A stretch of DNA of 64,000 nt from Artemia franciscana. Its lineage: Eukaryota > Arthropoda > Branchiopoda > Anostraca > Artemiidae. Of this stretch, positions 36,211 to 48,525 are shown in pieces (position 1 is the first letter of the stretch; each line of letters opens with the position of its first letter). The notes beneath the pieces were generated by a model that saw only the letters and a list, made by a program, of their open reading frames with translations, made no database searches and was not told the DNA's origin. The DNA is taken from NCBI RefSeq assembly GCF_032884065.1, contig NC_088880.1:23227696-23291695 (forward strand), written 5' to 3'. Both the position numbers and the translations under genes were made by a program.

Positions 36211-36214
<4 letters not shown>
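36160..36214 (-). repeat. Left inverted repeat flanking Penelope-like element
   Basis: The complement of this ~55-nt stretch (TTTATGTTATATTTTGATA, ATGTTATGTATGTATTATGA, TTATGTTGATA) is almost identical to 39328-39384 on the plus strand. The two copies are inverted and enclose the Penelope-like element and its (TA)n tract. Confidence 0.85.
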
Positions 36215-36586
<372 letters not shown>

Positions 36587-36839
36587 TGAAAAGAGATATC
36601 ACCAATGCAACAGCACAAACACAAAAAAAAAAAAGAAAAAAGAGAGACAGAAGGAGAAAAGGAAGACTGTTTTCCTAAATTAGTGATTAATATAGACCAG
36701 CACTTGAATGAGGCCTCAACCCTACTCATCCATACAATCACATAGGTCAAACAGCATAGCCACACACAATCAACCATAAAGAACAATCCATGGACAGGCA
36801 GTCATGTCGTCAATAAGTATAAGTCGTCATTTACCAAAC

Positions 36840-37290
36840 AATAGAAAAAATAATATAGACAAATAATTCAGAGGCAACACCCAGCATAAGGGCTCATCAG
36901 GAGAATACACTGGCCTATATAGGGTTTCGCCACTCTAAATTCTCTACCCAGCACAGTGTTGTGGCTACCACAGAATATCCATGGCATCCCCGCGTCAGGT
37001 ATCACCCCCAAAATACATGCCTATGAAAGAAAAAAAACAGCAAATGTAAAACAACCAAGTAAAACCAAAACAAGCTTAGCCTGTTAATATATCCCTCCCT
37101 TTAGCAACAATAGGTAAACTAAATATTATAAATTTTACCAAATCACAAATATTAACACATTGCAAAAAGCCTGAATGAACTAAACAATTATAGAATTCAT
37201 CTTTACCATATGGCTAATTTTTAAGAAAATCCGCTCAATTAGAAACACAATTCAAAATAAATGGCGGTGCGACAACATTTCTCGAACCTC
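36840..37290 (-). other. 3' region of Penelope-like element with hammerhead-like boxes
   Basis: The sense strand contains GGCGAAACCC (complement of 36920-36929 region) and, about 30 nt later, CTCCTGATGAGCCC (about 36893-36906). CTGATGA and GAAA are the invariant core boxes of hammerhead ribozymes, which Penelope-like elements are known to carry. The expected cleavage triplet after CCTATATAGG reads GCC instead of GUC, so the motif may be inactive or fortuitous. Confidence 0.35.
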
Positions 37291-37295
37291 CGAAA

Positions 37296-39291
37296 TTAGT
37301 TGAAAATTTCTTTAAGTATTTCTAGATAATTCTTTTGATATTTATTTAAAAGTTCGTTATAATGAATACTAAATTTTTTAAATTGCCAAGTTAATTTATT
37401 TGCAGAAAAACCTCTTGATATCAATTTTTGGCCTAAGATTTTACATCTATTTTTAAAATCAATATAATTACTACAAATCCTTGCATAACGAAGTAACTGT
37501 GAGAAAAACGCTGAATATGTGATATTTAAGTGTATATTACTTTCAGGGAATGGGAAACTAATCACTTCAAAATCAAAATCATCCGTTTTATTATACATTT
37601 TAAAACTTAATTTATTATTATCACAAATATTAATATTTAAATCTAAGAAATGATCTTCATGACCAGCGCCATGACTAGGCTCAAGAATAAGCTCTGATGG
37701 ATATATATTTTTAGAAATATCAATGAAATCCTTACAATTTAAGACCAAAATATCATCTAAATATCTTTTATTGTTTGACAAAGCATGTTTTAAATTAATT
37801 GGATTATTCTTATCCATCATATATTTATATTCTAGTTGACTTAAAAACAAGTCAGCTATAAATGGGCTGGCATCCCCCCCCCATGGGAATTCCCACAATT
37901 TGCTTGTACAAATCACCCCCAAATCTTATATAAGTATTGTATAAAACAAATTCTAATAACTCAAAAATCATATCCAAGCTGTAACATCTCAAGTTAACTG
38001 TAGTATTAAAGCAATTTGTCCATATAGCTACTTTATTATAAATGTCTATTTTTAAGAACCTTTTACTAGATAAGAGGAAAGAAATCTTGATAACAGTTTT
38101 TAAATTATCAAACACTACATTAAGTGATAAATTAGTATACATTGTCGCAAAATCGAAAGACTCAATTCTTTTAGCTGAAACCATTGTTAAAGAATCTATC
38201 ACCTGCAGTGAATTATTAACACTCGAATATGGATTAAAATTCGAAAATTTTTTAATACCAGAACAATAGGTTTTAAGTTTATTTACAATATCCTTTAAAA
38301 TTAAAGAGAGGTCAGTAGCAGCAATGCGGGTTGGACATTTAGCTGCTCCAGCAATAAACCGTGGTTTAGGGGGATTCTTATGAAATTTTACAGTCCAATA
38401 TAGGAAAGGGAACTTTTTATCATTGTCATTTATTTTAATATTAAAATTTTTAAAAAGTATTTCTTCAGTCTTTTCAATTAAATTCTCATCCTCTATATTT
38501 ACCTATTCGTAAACATTAGTTGTGCATAACTCCCTTTTTAAGATATCACAATACAGCTTCTGACAAATTATGGCAAAATTATTATTAGCTTTATCCACTG
38601 GCACAATTACAAATTCATTCTTTAGATTAGCAATAGCTTGTTTAATCTTCGCATTATAAAATAATGATTTAGTGTTACTATTTTTGAGTTAGAATATATT
38701 TTATTTCTTATTTTACTAATAATTAAATTCTTCCAACTTTGAAAACTCTCTTTATTTTTATTCTCTTTCTTACACCACTTATCAATAAATAAATCAAAAT
38801 CATTTTCTAAGCCATCAAGAACACTCGATGGTTTCAGATGATGAGAAAGACGGAAATTAGCCCCTTTATTCATTATAATTTGAAGATCATCTTGCTTTAT
38901 TATTGACAAGTCCCCTGTTATAACATGTTTGTAAGTAGGATTTACAAATGGGCCAATTTATATCACTATCTAGTCTTTTTAGTATTAAATTATAATTAAA
39001 AATAATTTGCCCAATAGTTTTTGAAAATTTATAAGTTAAAACTGGACTATCATTATAATTCAAATTACTAGGAAGGGCCTGTTTCAAATGCCGCTGATTT
39101 AAAATTTCTGGCAAATTAATATCTTCAATCTGCTTACAAGTAAAATTAATAGGTAAATATAATCTGTTATCCTTATTACTAATCTTATCGAACTTTTTCT
39201 TTTTTGAAATAAATTTCGTTTTAGTTAGAATGCAAATTGTATCACATATTACTTTAAAATTATAATCAAGAGCTGTATTATTCTTAACCAT
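37296..39291 (-). pseudogene. Penelope-like reverse transcriptase, no C-terminal GIY-YIG seen
   Basis: Reading down the minus strand: an N-terminal region with TYKFSKTIGQIIFNYN (about 39020), FVIVPVDKANNNFAIICQK (about 38600), KFPFLYWTVKFHKNPPKPRF (about 38400), motif A FDFATMYTNLS (about 38155), motif B with GIPMGG (frame-shifted near 37890), PFIADLFLSQLEYKYM (about 37850), catalytic RYLDDILVLN (about 37760), then FLDLNINICDNNKLSFKMY and YNKTDDFDFEVISFPFPESN. The protein ends at about 37296 after a Lys/Tyr-rich tail, without the GIY-YIG endonuclease found at 59.8 kb. Breaks are a frameshift near 38900, an ATT/indel cluster near 38690, a TAG near 38505 and a shift near 37880. The 5' end stops close to a (TA)n tract, so an N-terminal domain may be lost. 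Confidence 0.85.
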
Positions 39292-39327
39292 CCAGAAAAG
39301 TTTGATGATATGTATATATATAATTAA

Positions 39328-39384
39328 TTTATGTTATATTTTGATAAACAAATATGTTATGTATGTATTATGATTATGTTGATA
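39328..39384 (+). repeat. Right inverted repeat flanking Penelope-like element
   Basis: It reads TTTATGTTATATTTTGATAA and TATGTTATGTATGTATTATG on the plus strand, the mirror of 36160-36214. It lies just upstream of the RT start and 20 nt before another (TA)n tract. Confidence 0.85.
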
Positions 39385-39401
39385 TAAATATATAAAATGA
39401 T

Positions 39402-39521
<120 letters not shown>

Positions 39522-39599
39522 CTTTGTACTTCGAACGCAACTTAAACTTTCCCTAAAAATTGAAATTGCTTCAACCGAAGAGTCCGGGAATTATTGAAA

Positions 39600-40460
39600 G
39601 GACGGATTTAAAACACTGTATGTTGGTATTTGACAATGCAGATTTGTATTGTCCCTTTTCATGCTTCCCTACCTTTCTGCTCCAAAAACTGCACGAAACA
39701 ATGCTATTCTTAGTGCCTTATGGCGCTTTATGATGAAATTATCAACAATGATCTACAAAGAGCAAGTAGATATGATAAAAGCTTTTAAGTAAGCTATCAA
39801 ATATCTATCTATAGTGTTGCAGTAGCTGTTACTTCTGCTACTCAGCTCACGATTTATGAAACTTACTAGAGGGTTGGGAGGAAAAGTAAACAAGAGGAAG
39901 AAGTGTAAAGCTCAGATTAGAAGTTTGCGACTATTAAGATTATGACAATACACTTTTCTTGCCTCTACCCTTTCCTTTGCTTCTGCAAATATAGCACTAA
40001 TAGTGCCATATGGACCTATATGACAACGTTATTAAGACAAGTTTATGAAAAGCACATGTATATGATAATAGCTTTTAAACAACACTTTGAACAGCTCTTT
40101 ATTATGTTGCAGTAGCCTACTAATGCTGATAGTCAGTAGGCGATTTATAAAAAAATATCAAGGGGGTGGGAGAAAAATAAAATAAAAGGAGGATTTCAAG
40201 CCTCAGGTTTAGGGTTTAACCATGAAGATTATGACGGTATACTTTTCATTCTTCCCAGACTTGGTGTTCCAGAAATCATACCCAAGGTGAAGTGCCATGT
40301 GGCACTTTGTGACGGCGTCATCAAGTCAGCTTTACAATACGTCGATCACAGCCTACATAAAAATTAGGTCTTAAATGAACCCTTCAAGGGAGGGTTGGAG
40401 GCTAAGAGAAGAGGGACAAGGGGGCTAAGGCCCTTCGAAATTGGTGACTATGAAGTAATT
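39600..40460 (+). repeat. Diverged ~290-nt tandem repeat, about three units
   Basis: Recurring order in each unit: CCTACC/CTACCC then TGCTCC/TGCTTCTGCAAA, AGTGCC(T/A)TATGG, GTAGATATGATAAAAGCTTT or TGTATATGATAATAGCTTTT, TTGCAGTAG, CGATTTATGAAA/TATAAAAAA, GGG(T/G)GGGAG and GATTATGAC. Units start near 39640, 39950 and 40240. A relative occurs at 56150-56450. Confidence 0.7.
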
Positions 40461-41279
40461 ATGGGTAAACCAAAGGAAGGACAGCCAAAACTTATGGCAT
40501 TGTTTGATAAAACTGAACTCTAAGATTTGCTATCTTATTCTTGATAAGTAGAATATTGTTTTGTCTATTTTCTGTAATTATTTGATTTTATTTATGCACT
40601 TTTATTTTACTTGACATACCTTTTTCATTACCTTTCAAAAAAAACTTAATGCTTTCTACCTGTCAAAACCAGACACAGAGCGTTGGAATATTGGCTGTTT
40701 TTCTGCATTAGTAAAATATTGTGTTCATGAAACTATACCATTTCATGAAGCACAATTATATTAAATACAAAACAAATTTTGAGGCAATAGGTGAAGGACT
40801 TATACAGTTAGGGAAGGGGACGGTATCTAAACTCTTGCTTCTAGTTACTTTTTTTTGTTTGAAGCTTGATTTGCGTAATCAATTTAAGCTTTACTCGTTT
40901 TAATGTTATTATCATTTATGTCATTTACTATGTTATTACAATTTATGTCATTTATGTTGCATGATATTGTGTTGTTGCATATATGTTTTTGGTTATGATT
41001 GTTTATTTAATTTCTGTTCATTTTGGGTTCCATCTATTCTTTACTTAAAGATTTTTGATCGCTTTAAGCTTGATATACATATTCAAATTAAGTTTTATTC
41101 ATTTTAAGATTTAAATATTCATTTATATGGTGGGCTACATGTTGGATGTCCGTTGCTATGATTGGTTTTCATTTATTCTTGGATAGTAATTTCTGGGGAT
41201 TTTAAATTTGAATTATTATAGAATTTATTTCTGTTGATTTTAAGTTTAATATAGCCTTTCTTTTCTTTGAAAAACTTCT
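40461..41279. other. Unassigned AT-rich sequence
   Basis: Repeated phrases such as TTTATGTCATTTA (40912-40960) occur. No gene is recognised. Confidence 0.4.
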
Positions 41280-43225
41280 TTTTCGGAAAGTTTTTATTTT
41301 TAAATTAATTTGGACAAAGATCCAAACTTTAGAGTAAAAAGTAAAGAATTGAAGAGGGGAAAGTAAAGACAAAGAATTGAGGAGGGGAAAGCCTTCCCTC
41401 ATTATTTCTGTTCGTTTTAAGTTATAAAGTTGATTTTTGCTTCCATATTATATTTATTTTATTTTATTTAGTTTCTAAATTAAAATTTCGTTTTAATTAT
41501 TTATGTGCGGAGAGCCAAGATCAAAACATGTATTAATTCAAAAACGTCCAGAAATTAAATAAAAAAAGTTTTTTTTTTTTAAATGAAAGTAAGGAGCAAC
41601 ATTAAAACTTAAAACGAACAGAAATTACTCCGTATATGAAAGGGGCTTTTCCTCCTCAACGCCCCGCTCTTTACGCTAAAGTTTGACTCTTTCTCTTAAC
41701 TCTATTTTTAAAACAGTAAGAAACTTTAGCGGTAAGAGCGGGGCATTGAGGAGTAAAAGCCCCTTTCATATATTGAGTAATTTCTGTTCGTTTTAAGTTT
41801 TAATGTTGCTCCTTACTTTCATTTAAAAACACTTTTTTTTATTTAATTTCTGGACGTTTTTGAATTAATGCATGTTTTGATCTTGGCTCTCCGCCCATAA
41901 ATAATTAAAACGAAATTTGCATATTAATTAATTAATATGCAGGAGGAGGCCTCCTATTAATAATAGGAGGAGGCCTAGTTGCCCTCCAATTTTTTGATTA
42001 CTTAAAAAAGCATCTACAACTTTTAATTTTTACAAACGTTTTCATTGGTAAAAAATATATGTAACTTACGAATTAATTTATGTAACGAGCTTCTATATTC
42101 GTATGTTTTTATTGCGTGTATGAAGGGGTTCAACCCTCGTCGATACCTTGCTCTTTACCCTAAAGCTTAAATTTTGTCCCAATTCCTTAAGAATGAGCTC
42201 TGAATCACAAAGGCAGTAGAATAAATAGTTGAAATTACTAAAAATACTTTAGCGTAAAGAGTGAGGTATAACGAGGAGGTAAGCCCCTTATATGCGTAAT
42301 AATTTTTGTTCGTTTTAAGTTTTAATGCTGCTCCTTACTTTCAGTAGAAAAAACTTTTCATACTTAGTTTTTCATTGTTTTTTAAATAATGCTAGGAAAT
42401 CCTGCGCCCCCTTCATTGAAATTCTCTTGCCCATGACAAGTTTCTCCATGGAAATATCCTCCCACGTAAACCCCCTTCAAATATCCCTCTAAACAAAAAA
42501 ATACCCCTGAAAACGTCTGTACACTTCCCAGTAACCATTACTATATGTAAACACAGGTCAAAGTTTGTAACTTGCGGCCCCTCCCACGGGGACTTCGGGG
42601 GAGTAAGTCGTCCTTAAAGACATGGTTATTAGGTTTTTCGACTATGGTAAATAAAATGGCTATCTCAGAATTTTGATCCGGTGACTTTTGGGAAAAATGA
42701 GTGTGGGAGGGGGCCTAGGTGCCCTCCAATTTTTTTGGTCACTTAAAAAGGGCACTAGAACTTCTAATTTCCGTTAGAATGAGCCCTCTCGCGACATTCT
42801 AGGACCACTCGGTCGATACGATCACCCCTGGGAAAAAAACAAAACAAAAAAACAAATAAACACGCATCCGTGATCTGTCTTCTGGCAAAAATGTGAAATT
42901 CTACATTTCTGTAGATAGGAGCTTGAAACTTCTACAATAAGGTTCTCCGATACGCTGAATTTAATGGTGTGATTTTCGCTAAGATTGTATGACTGTTAGG
43001 GGGTGTTTCCCCCTATTTTCTAAAATGAGGCAAATTTTCTCAGGCTCGTAACTTTTGATGGGTATAACTGACCTTGATGAAACTTATATATTTAAAATCA
43101 GCATTAAAGTGCAATTTTTTTGATGTAACTATTGGTATCAAAATGCCATTTTTTAGAGTTTCGGTTACTATTGAGCCGGGTCGCTCCTTACTACAGTTCG
43201 TTACCACGAACGGTTTGAAATATAT
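41280..43225 (-). repeat. R-family dispersed repeat, longest copy, minus strand
   Basis: On the minus strand it starts with the end hairpin region (GTTCGTTACCACGAAC at about 43198-43213 as read on plus). It proceeds through every module seen at 31.4-33.0 kb, including the variant-2 hairpin (42110-42330) and a complete variant-1 fold-back (41478-41923). A degenerate extra hairpin half follows at about 41325-41440. It is about 1.9 kb long with no conserved ORF. This is the best copy for defining the family. Confidence 0.93.
41478..41923. repeat. Complete variant-1 fold-back of R family (~215-nt arms)
   Basis: Arms 41478-41692 and 41710-41923 pair from AATTAAAATTTCGTTTTAAT at the outside to TTTACGCTAAAGTTT near the loop. 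The outer part includes GCGGAGAGCC/GGCTCTCCGC, and the inner part GGGGCTTTTCCTCCTCAACG with its complement. Confidence 0.92.
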
Positions 43226-43598
43226 TATAAAAATATGCTTGATTACATTAATAAAGACGCAGAAGACACTGCCTATCCATCATAAAAACATCAACAGGTA
43301 AAACAATAAGATAAAATAAGATTCATTCATCACGAAAGAAACATACAATATTACATTTCACTATTCCCCAAAAAGATCTTTGGCCTGTAAAGAAGAGGGA
43401 AAATAAACGAGTCACTTACTCCGAGAAGAAAAAAATAATCACTTACTCAAAGAGAGAAGAGCAAAAAGGAGAAGAACAGAAAATATAAATAAAAAAAAAC
43501 TATAGAAAACAAAACTAAATAGACTAATAGATTGAATAGACTAAATTAATTAAGTAGATCAGTAGATAAAATAGACTCCAATGAAATAATAAGGAAAT
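43226..43598. other. Unassigned sequence before (TA)n
   Basis: An AT-rich, A-biased stretch with no recognised content; it may be the region behind the 3' end of the adjacent minus-strand non-LTR fragment. Confidence 0.35.
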
Positions 43599-43841
<243 letters not shown>

Positions 43842-43844
43842 AAA

Positions 43845-44370
43845 ATAGATAAAATACTTTCTAAAAAGCCAAAGAATTTTTAATAATTTTTTTGAACAAA
43901 CCGAATGAGTGGCACCTTCGAGCTGATTCGGGCAACTTATTCCCTACAATATGACATCGCAATTAAAGGATTAAAGTATGACCATACACAAGGAGTAAAA
44001 GGAACTTGAATATGATTTTTGGTATTACGAAGATTATAATTATTCTGATCAGAGGTGAAAGATGGCGCAACACTTAGGGGATGGGGGAGGTAACCATGAA
44101 GCTGAGAAAAAGTAAAACATGCACACGAAAGAATATACAGTGACTCGAGATCAAGTAATGGGATAACTCTTGAACGGTTAGTTTCCTTAATGAGGTTTCT
44201 AGCTTTATTGTAAACCTTAGAAAGGGGTTTTAACAGTGAAGGAAAGGTTAACATCCATACTATTCGACAATAAGAAACGTAAAATCAGATCAAGGAGCAA
44301 AAACGATTTCCAAAATTGATCCAGGGAAAATATGTTTAAGTTTCCTTAAAATTAGATAATGATGAATTTA
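43845..44370 (-). pseudogene. Non-LTR reverse transcriptase C-terminal fragment
   Basis: The minus strand reads YNLRNTKNHIQVPFTPCVWS and [13 protein letters not shown], then after a stop [17 protein letters not shown]. It matches the terminal pattern of CR1/L2-type RT proteins (an N-Y-N-x-R box followed by a hydrophobic FNPLI-like stretch and a SF(D)xFKKxxK ending). The region from 44370 to 44250 carries degenerate thumb sequence. No catalytic motif is included. Its 3' end sits on a (TA)n tract, as for the element at 6.1 kb. Confidence 0.65.
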
Positions 44371-45015
44371 TCTAAGAAAACGAAATTTTTGGACCCTTAG
44401 ATGAATGTTTCGGCTCTATAGCCAAGGGTCCTCAGAAAAGCAAGTATATAAATAAAATAAAACCTACTATAAAATGTGATCGATAAAACTAAAATTAAAA
44501 TAGTCTCAGAATCATTACTTTAAGGAATTTCAGCAGGGATTGAAGAGAAAACAACCATAAATTCGTTCATATAAATATAAATCAAGAATACGTTTTTTAA
44601 TACGACTCTCGCCTTCTTACCAGTTTAATTAAAAGGTGCTTTTATTTTCCATGGTATTAGCTATTCCTTTTGTAATGTAATTTGTGAAATCATTTTATTC
44701 AAACTTACGTACAAAGTAGTGAGTGAGTACTCCCCAAATCCCTATTTAAAGAAATATTTTTTTAATTTCTATTGCCTCACGAACAACCAAGAACTTCTTT
44801 AATTCCCAAAGCATAGCTAATCAATGAAGTTTCTTCAAAAAGATCTACATGGCTTTTATATGGCTATATGGCATTATGTGGCATATGGCATTTTTATATG
44901 GCATTATGGCTATATGGCTCAGTGAGGTGTCTTCAAAAAGTTCTATAGAAAGTTCCATATTTATGGATTTTCATAAATATGGCTACTTAGAGGTAGACTT
45001 AAAAGCAAATGACGG
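44371..45015. other. Unassigned; short TATGGC simple repeat
   Basis: 44849-44922 is a run of ATGGCATTATG/TATATGGC units. The ORF spanning it (44849-45076) is a shadow in the wrong frame of the adjacent Penelope fragment. Confidence 0.5.
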
Positions 45016-45245
45016 GCTTGTCAAATACCATGTGACTGCAGCAGTTATTATGTGGGTAGAACCTAAAAATTTTTGAAAAATGCCTGTAACAGCATAAAGC
45101 TGATATAATCAAGGCCTTAAATTTTAACAGTGTTCATAATCCTTTTGATTCTGCTCAAAGTAACTATAATTTTGAAAAGTCTAGCCATGTAATACTTTTT
45201 GAAAACATCTCCCTCATCAAAAGAATTGGCTTATTGTGGTGTTTA
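45016..45245 (+). pseudogene. Penelope-like GIY-YIG endonuclease fragment
   Basis: Frame at 45016 reads ACQIPCDCSSYYVGRT, followed by a stop (45064-45066); this is the C-D-C and YVGRT core of the GIY-YIG nuclease of Penelope elements. A second frame from 45093 continues HKADIIKALNFNSVHNPFDS, then SSHVILFENISLIK, which corresponds to HKDGITKALNSND and SSHVFENPSHKILLEDP at 59.8 kb. So the nuclease domain is shared between two frames with an indel near 45066-45092. The RT part is missing. The C-terminal piece is copied again in the tandem duplication downstream. Confidence 0.8.
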
Positions 45246-46380
45246 GCCAAAATAACAGTAAACATTCCTCAGTCAGCTTCATAAGGCTATTCTTTCTCAC
45301 TTAACAGTTTTATCGGTTACTATGGGCTTGATTTAGGTTTTTTTGGTTTTGAAGTTTAACAATTTAACAGAAATGATTGTTAAAATCCTTGGAATAATCA
45401 CTACCTAACGAGAAAATATATTACACATAGGAAAAAGCCTTCGACTATTTCTTAGCTGGATCATGGTTACCTCTTTAAGGGTAACCTAGCAATTCATGTG
45501 TTGATAATCCTTTTGATTCTGCTCAAAGTAACTATAATTTTGAAAAGTCTAGCCATGTAATACTTTTTGAAAATATCTCCCTCATCAAAAGATTTGGCTT
45601 ATTGTGGTGTTTAGCCAAAATAACAGTAAACATTCCTCAGTCAGCTTCATAAGGCTATTCTTTCTCACTTAACAGTCTTTTCGGTTACTATGGGCTTGAT
45701 TTAGATTTTTTTGGTTTTGAAGTTTAACAATTTAACAGAAATGATTGTTAAAATCCTTGGAATAATCACTACCTAACGAGAAAATATATTACACATAGGA
45801 AAAAGCCTTCGACTATTTCTTAGCTGGATCATGGTTACCTCTTTAAGGTTAACCTAGCAATTCTAGTAAAGAACTACAGAGAATCAGGCAGTAGAGTGAC
45901 TCAAATTTGACATTATACCCCAGAGAAGATACGTGTGTTACATCATCTTGCATAACAGTAAACATTCCTCAGTCAGCTTCATAAGGCTGTTCTTTCTCAC
46001 TTAACAGTCTTTTCGGTTACTATGGGCTTGAGTTAGTTTTTTTTTGGTTTTGAAGTTTAACAATTTAACAGAAATGATTGTTAAAATCTTTGGAATAATT
46101 ACTACCTAACGAGAAAATATATTACACATAGCCTTCGACTATTTCTTAGCTGGATCATGGTTACCTCTTTAAGGGTAACCTAGCAATTCTAGTAAAGAAC
46201 TACAGAGAATCAGGCAGTAGAGTGACTCAAATTTGACATTATACCCCATAGAAGATACGTGTTACCTCTTTAAGGGTAACCTAGCAATTCTAGTAAAGAA
46301 CTACAGAGAATCAGGCAGTAGAGTGACTCAAATTTGACATTATACCCCAGAGAAGATACGTGTGTTACATCATCCTGCAT
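45131..46380 (+). repeat. 368-bp tandem duplication built on Penelope C-terminus
   Basis: Unit 1 starts CATAATCCTTTTGATTCTGC at 45135, and unit 2 at 45503 is nearly identical; period 368. Unit 3 (from about 45949) lacks the coding part and starts at AACAGTAAACATTCCTCAGT. Unit 4 (46259-46378) keeps only the last ~115 nt (CCTCTTTAAGGGTAACCTAG to GATACGTGTGTTACATCATC). High identity means the amplification is recent. Confidence 0.92.
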
Positions 46381-48044
46381 ATGAAGATGCAGTTTTTGTC
46401 AAAAATTGCATTGTATTTAATATTTTGTCTTGGTACTTACTATAGGTACTAGATATGACAATTTTGCTCAAATAAACCCTTAAACATCTCTGCATGATGT
46501 TGCAACGCCCCGCTAGTGGCGACTGAAAAAAAAAGGAGAAAGATCACTGCTTCCCAGGCGAAAAAGTGATTTTTTTTGGTGCTCAAGATAGGAGACTGTA
46601 AACCTCCTATACGGAGATTTTTAGAATCCGTTAAATTTCATCCATGACAACTTTCTATATAGCTCTTACTTTTGCTGTTTTTTGGAATGTATAGCGTTAC
46701 TATTTTAATTTTGGTTCATAAAATTTTGATCTCTTCTAATTTTTTTCATGTAAGTTACCATTTCTTTGACTAAGATGCTCTTCTCCCACCAAGAAAAAAT
46801 TTTGTACGGGTCTCATGTCCTAATCCGAAATTGCATTGTTAACAACTTTTCTGCTATAATCCAACAACGCTCCTGAATGAAATTACTTCTAGATGCAATT
46901 AGAAAGAGACAAAACCTTAAGCCTTTTAAAAGTTTTATCTAAGATCTTAAAATCAACATTACTTTCGAGCCATAACCTCACCATCTGTAATAAAAGCTTT
47001 ACAAGTTACATCCGTACCATTAACTTCTCAGGGCTATTGCACATGGCCTTTGGACCATCTTTTGTTCTTGCCCCCAAATGAACAAAGCTTTTAGCTCTTC
47101 TGCTTTTTTGCGACCCATTTGCCCTATCTGTCACTGTGCTTAATGAGAGCCATTTTTAACAAAACAGCTTTTGTTACTAAAGAAATGACCCTGTATCGCT
47201 CGCTTCTAAAAAGACAATCATTAGTTGAATAAATGACAGCACAGCGATATAAAGAGGGCGCAGTGAATGATAAGAACATATTAGAAGGAAATAGAGAGAT
47301 AAAAGGACAAATTTTTTAGAGCCAAGTCTCGCCAGTCTATAAAGAAAGAAAAATCTATGAGAAAAACTAATTGAGTTAGAGTTAATATTCAACTTTTTTG
47401 AATAAAAAATAAACTCTTATGTAATACTGTTACCACACATCTTCTTCCTGTTTTCAGTCTGGCAACACTTGCAGCGTTGCCAATTGGTAGTAATAGAGAA
47501 CCATCTGAAATTACGTTTTAATTTTTTTTTCGGACACGGTTTTTTCACACAGCTCAAAGTGATGATGCTGAGGAAGAGAAGCTTTTTGAATTTTTGAACT
47601 AATTTTCAAACTTTTCTTTTCAAAAAATAATTAAGTAATTATGGTATTTTTTTAAAGGCTCATATACTCTTAATTTAAATAAGAACTTTTTATTAATTCG
47701 CTCAATGCCAAAAGTGATTTAGACTTCGTTTACTTTGAGGCGTCTACGTCGTAGACATCTCATTTTTTAGAGAATATTTTGAAAGCATATTAATTCGGCT
47801 GCTTAAACCACAGGCTATTTCATATGCGTCTCTAATATTTTTCTGGTCTTTCAAATTGAATAGTGTCCTCTAGTTTAATCCAGCTATTTAATAATTAAGT
47901 AATTGGATTAAACTCTATTAAACCAAAAAAAAAAAAAAAACAACACACAATTTAATCATTTGACAAATAGCCGTCCAAGATGAAACCAAGCTCTGAGGAC
48001 GAACGACTGTAATAACAAATATCAATAAATTCGATAAATAACTC

Positions 48045-48045
<1 letters not shown>
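46381..48045. other. Unassigned sequence
   Basis: No gene is recognised. A possible hAT-type end, CAGTCTGGCAACACTTG, lies at 47456-47472 without a partner. Small ORFs at 46893-47081 and 47177-47392 have no motif. Confidence 0.4.
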
Positions 48046-48269
<224 letters not shown>

Positions 48270-48525
48270 TCTCTCGTCAAAAAAAAACGAAAAAAAAAAT
48301 ACAAACATATTAAAATAAAGATCAACAAAGACTACACAAACTATCGTTCTTCATCCTACCATCACAATAAATATATTTTTAATCTTTTCTTAAATTGCTG
48401 TGTATGTTCAGCCACCTTAATACTCTCTGGAAGAACACATCGGTCTCTCGGTCTCAAATAGTGAATTGTAGATCTTGTCTAAGTGCTCTGCCTATGCTTA
48501 ATCACAAGTTTGCCCATATTTCTAG

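Larger units (their letters stand above)
36587..39291 (-). mobile_element. Penelope-like retroelement, minus strand
   Basis: The minus-strand RT ORFs (39291-37296) are followed by a ~700-nt 3' untranslated region (37290-36590) ending in a long (TA)n. Short inverted repeats flank the whole unit. The 3' region shares sequence with a solitary fragment at 19.69-20.03 kb, so the family is present more than once. Penelope-like elements are known for irregular, often inverted or tandem terminal copies (pseudo-LTRs); the flanking inversion fits that. The coding frames are broken by several indels and a TAG. Confidence 0.85.

Noticed and set aside
37296..39291. Interpretation as an ordinary host gene on the minus strand
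   Set aside because: RT motifs A to C, broken frames and flanking repeats identify a retroelement.
44849..45076. 75-codon plus-strand ORF with YHVTAAVIMWVEP
   Set aside because: It is the wrong frame; the neighbouring frame reads IPCDCSSYYVGRT of a GIY-YIG nuclease.
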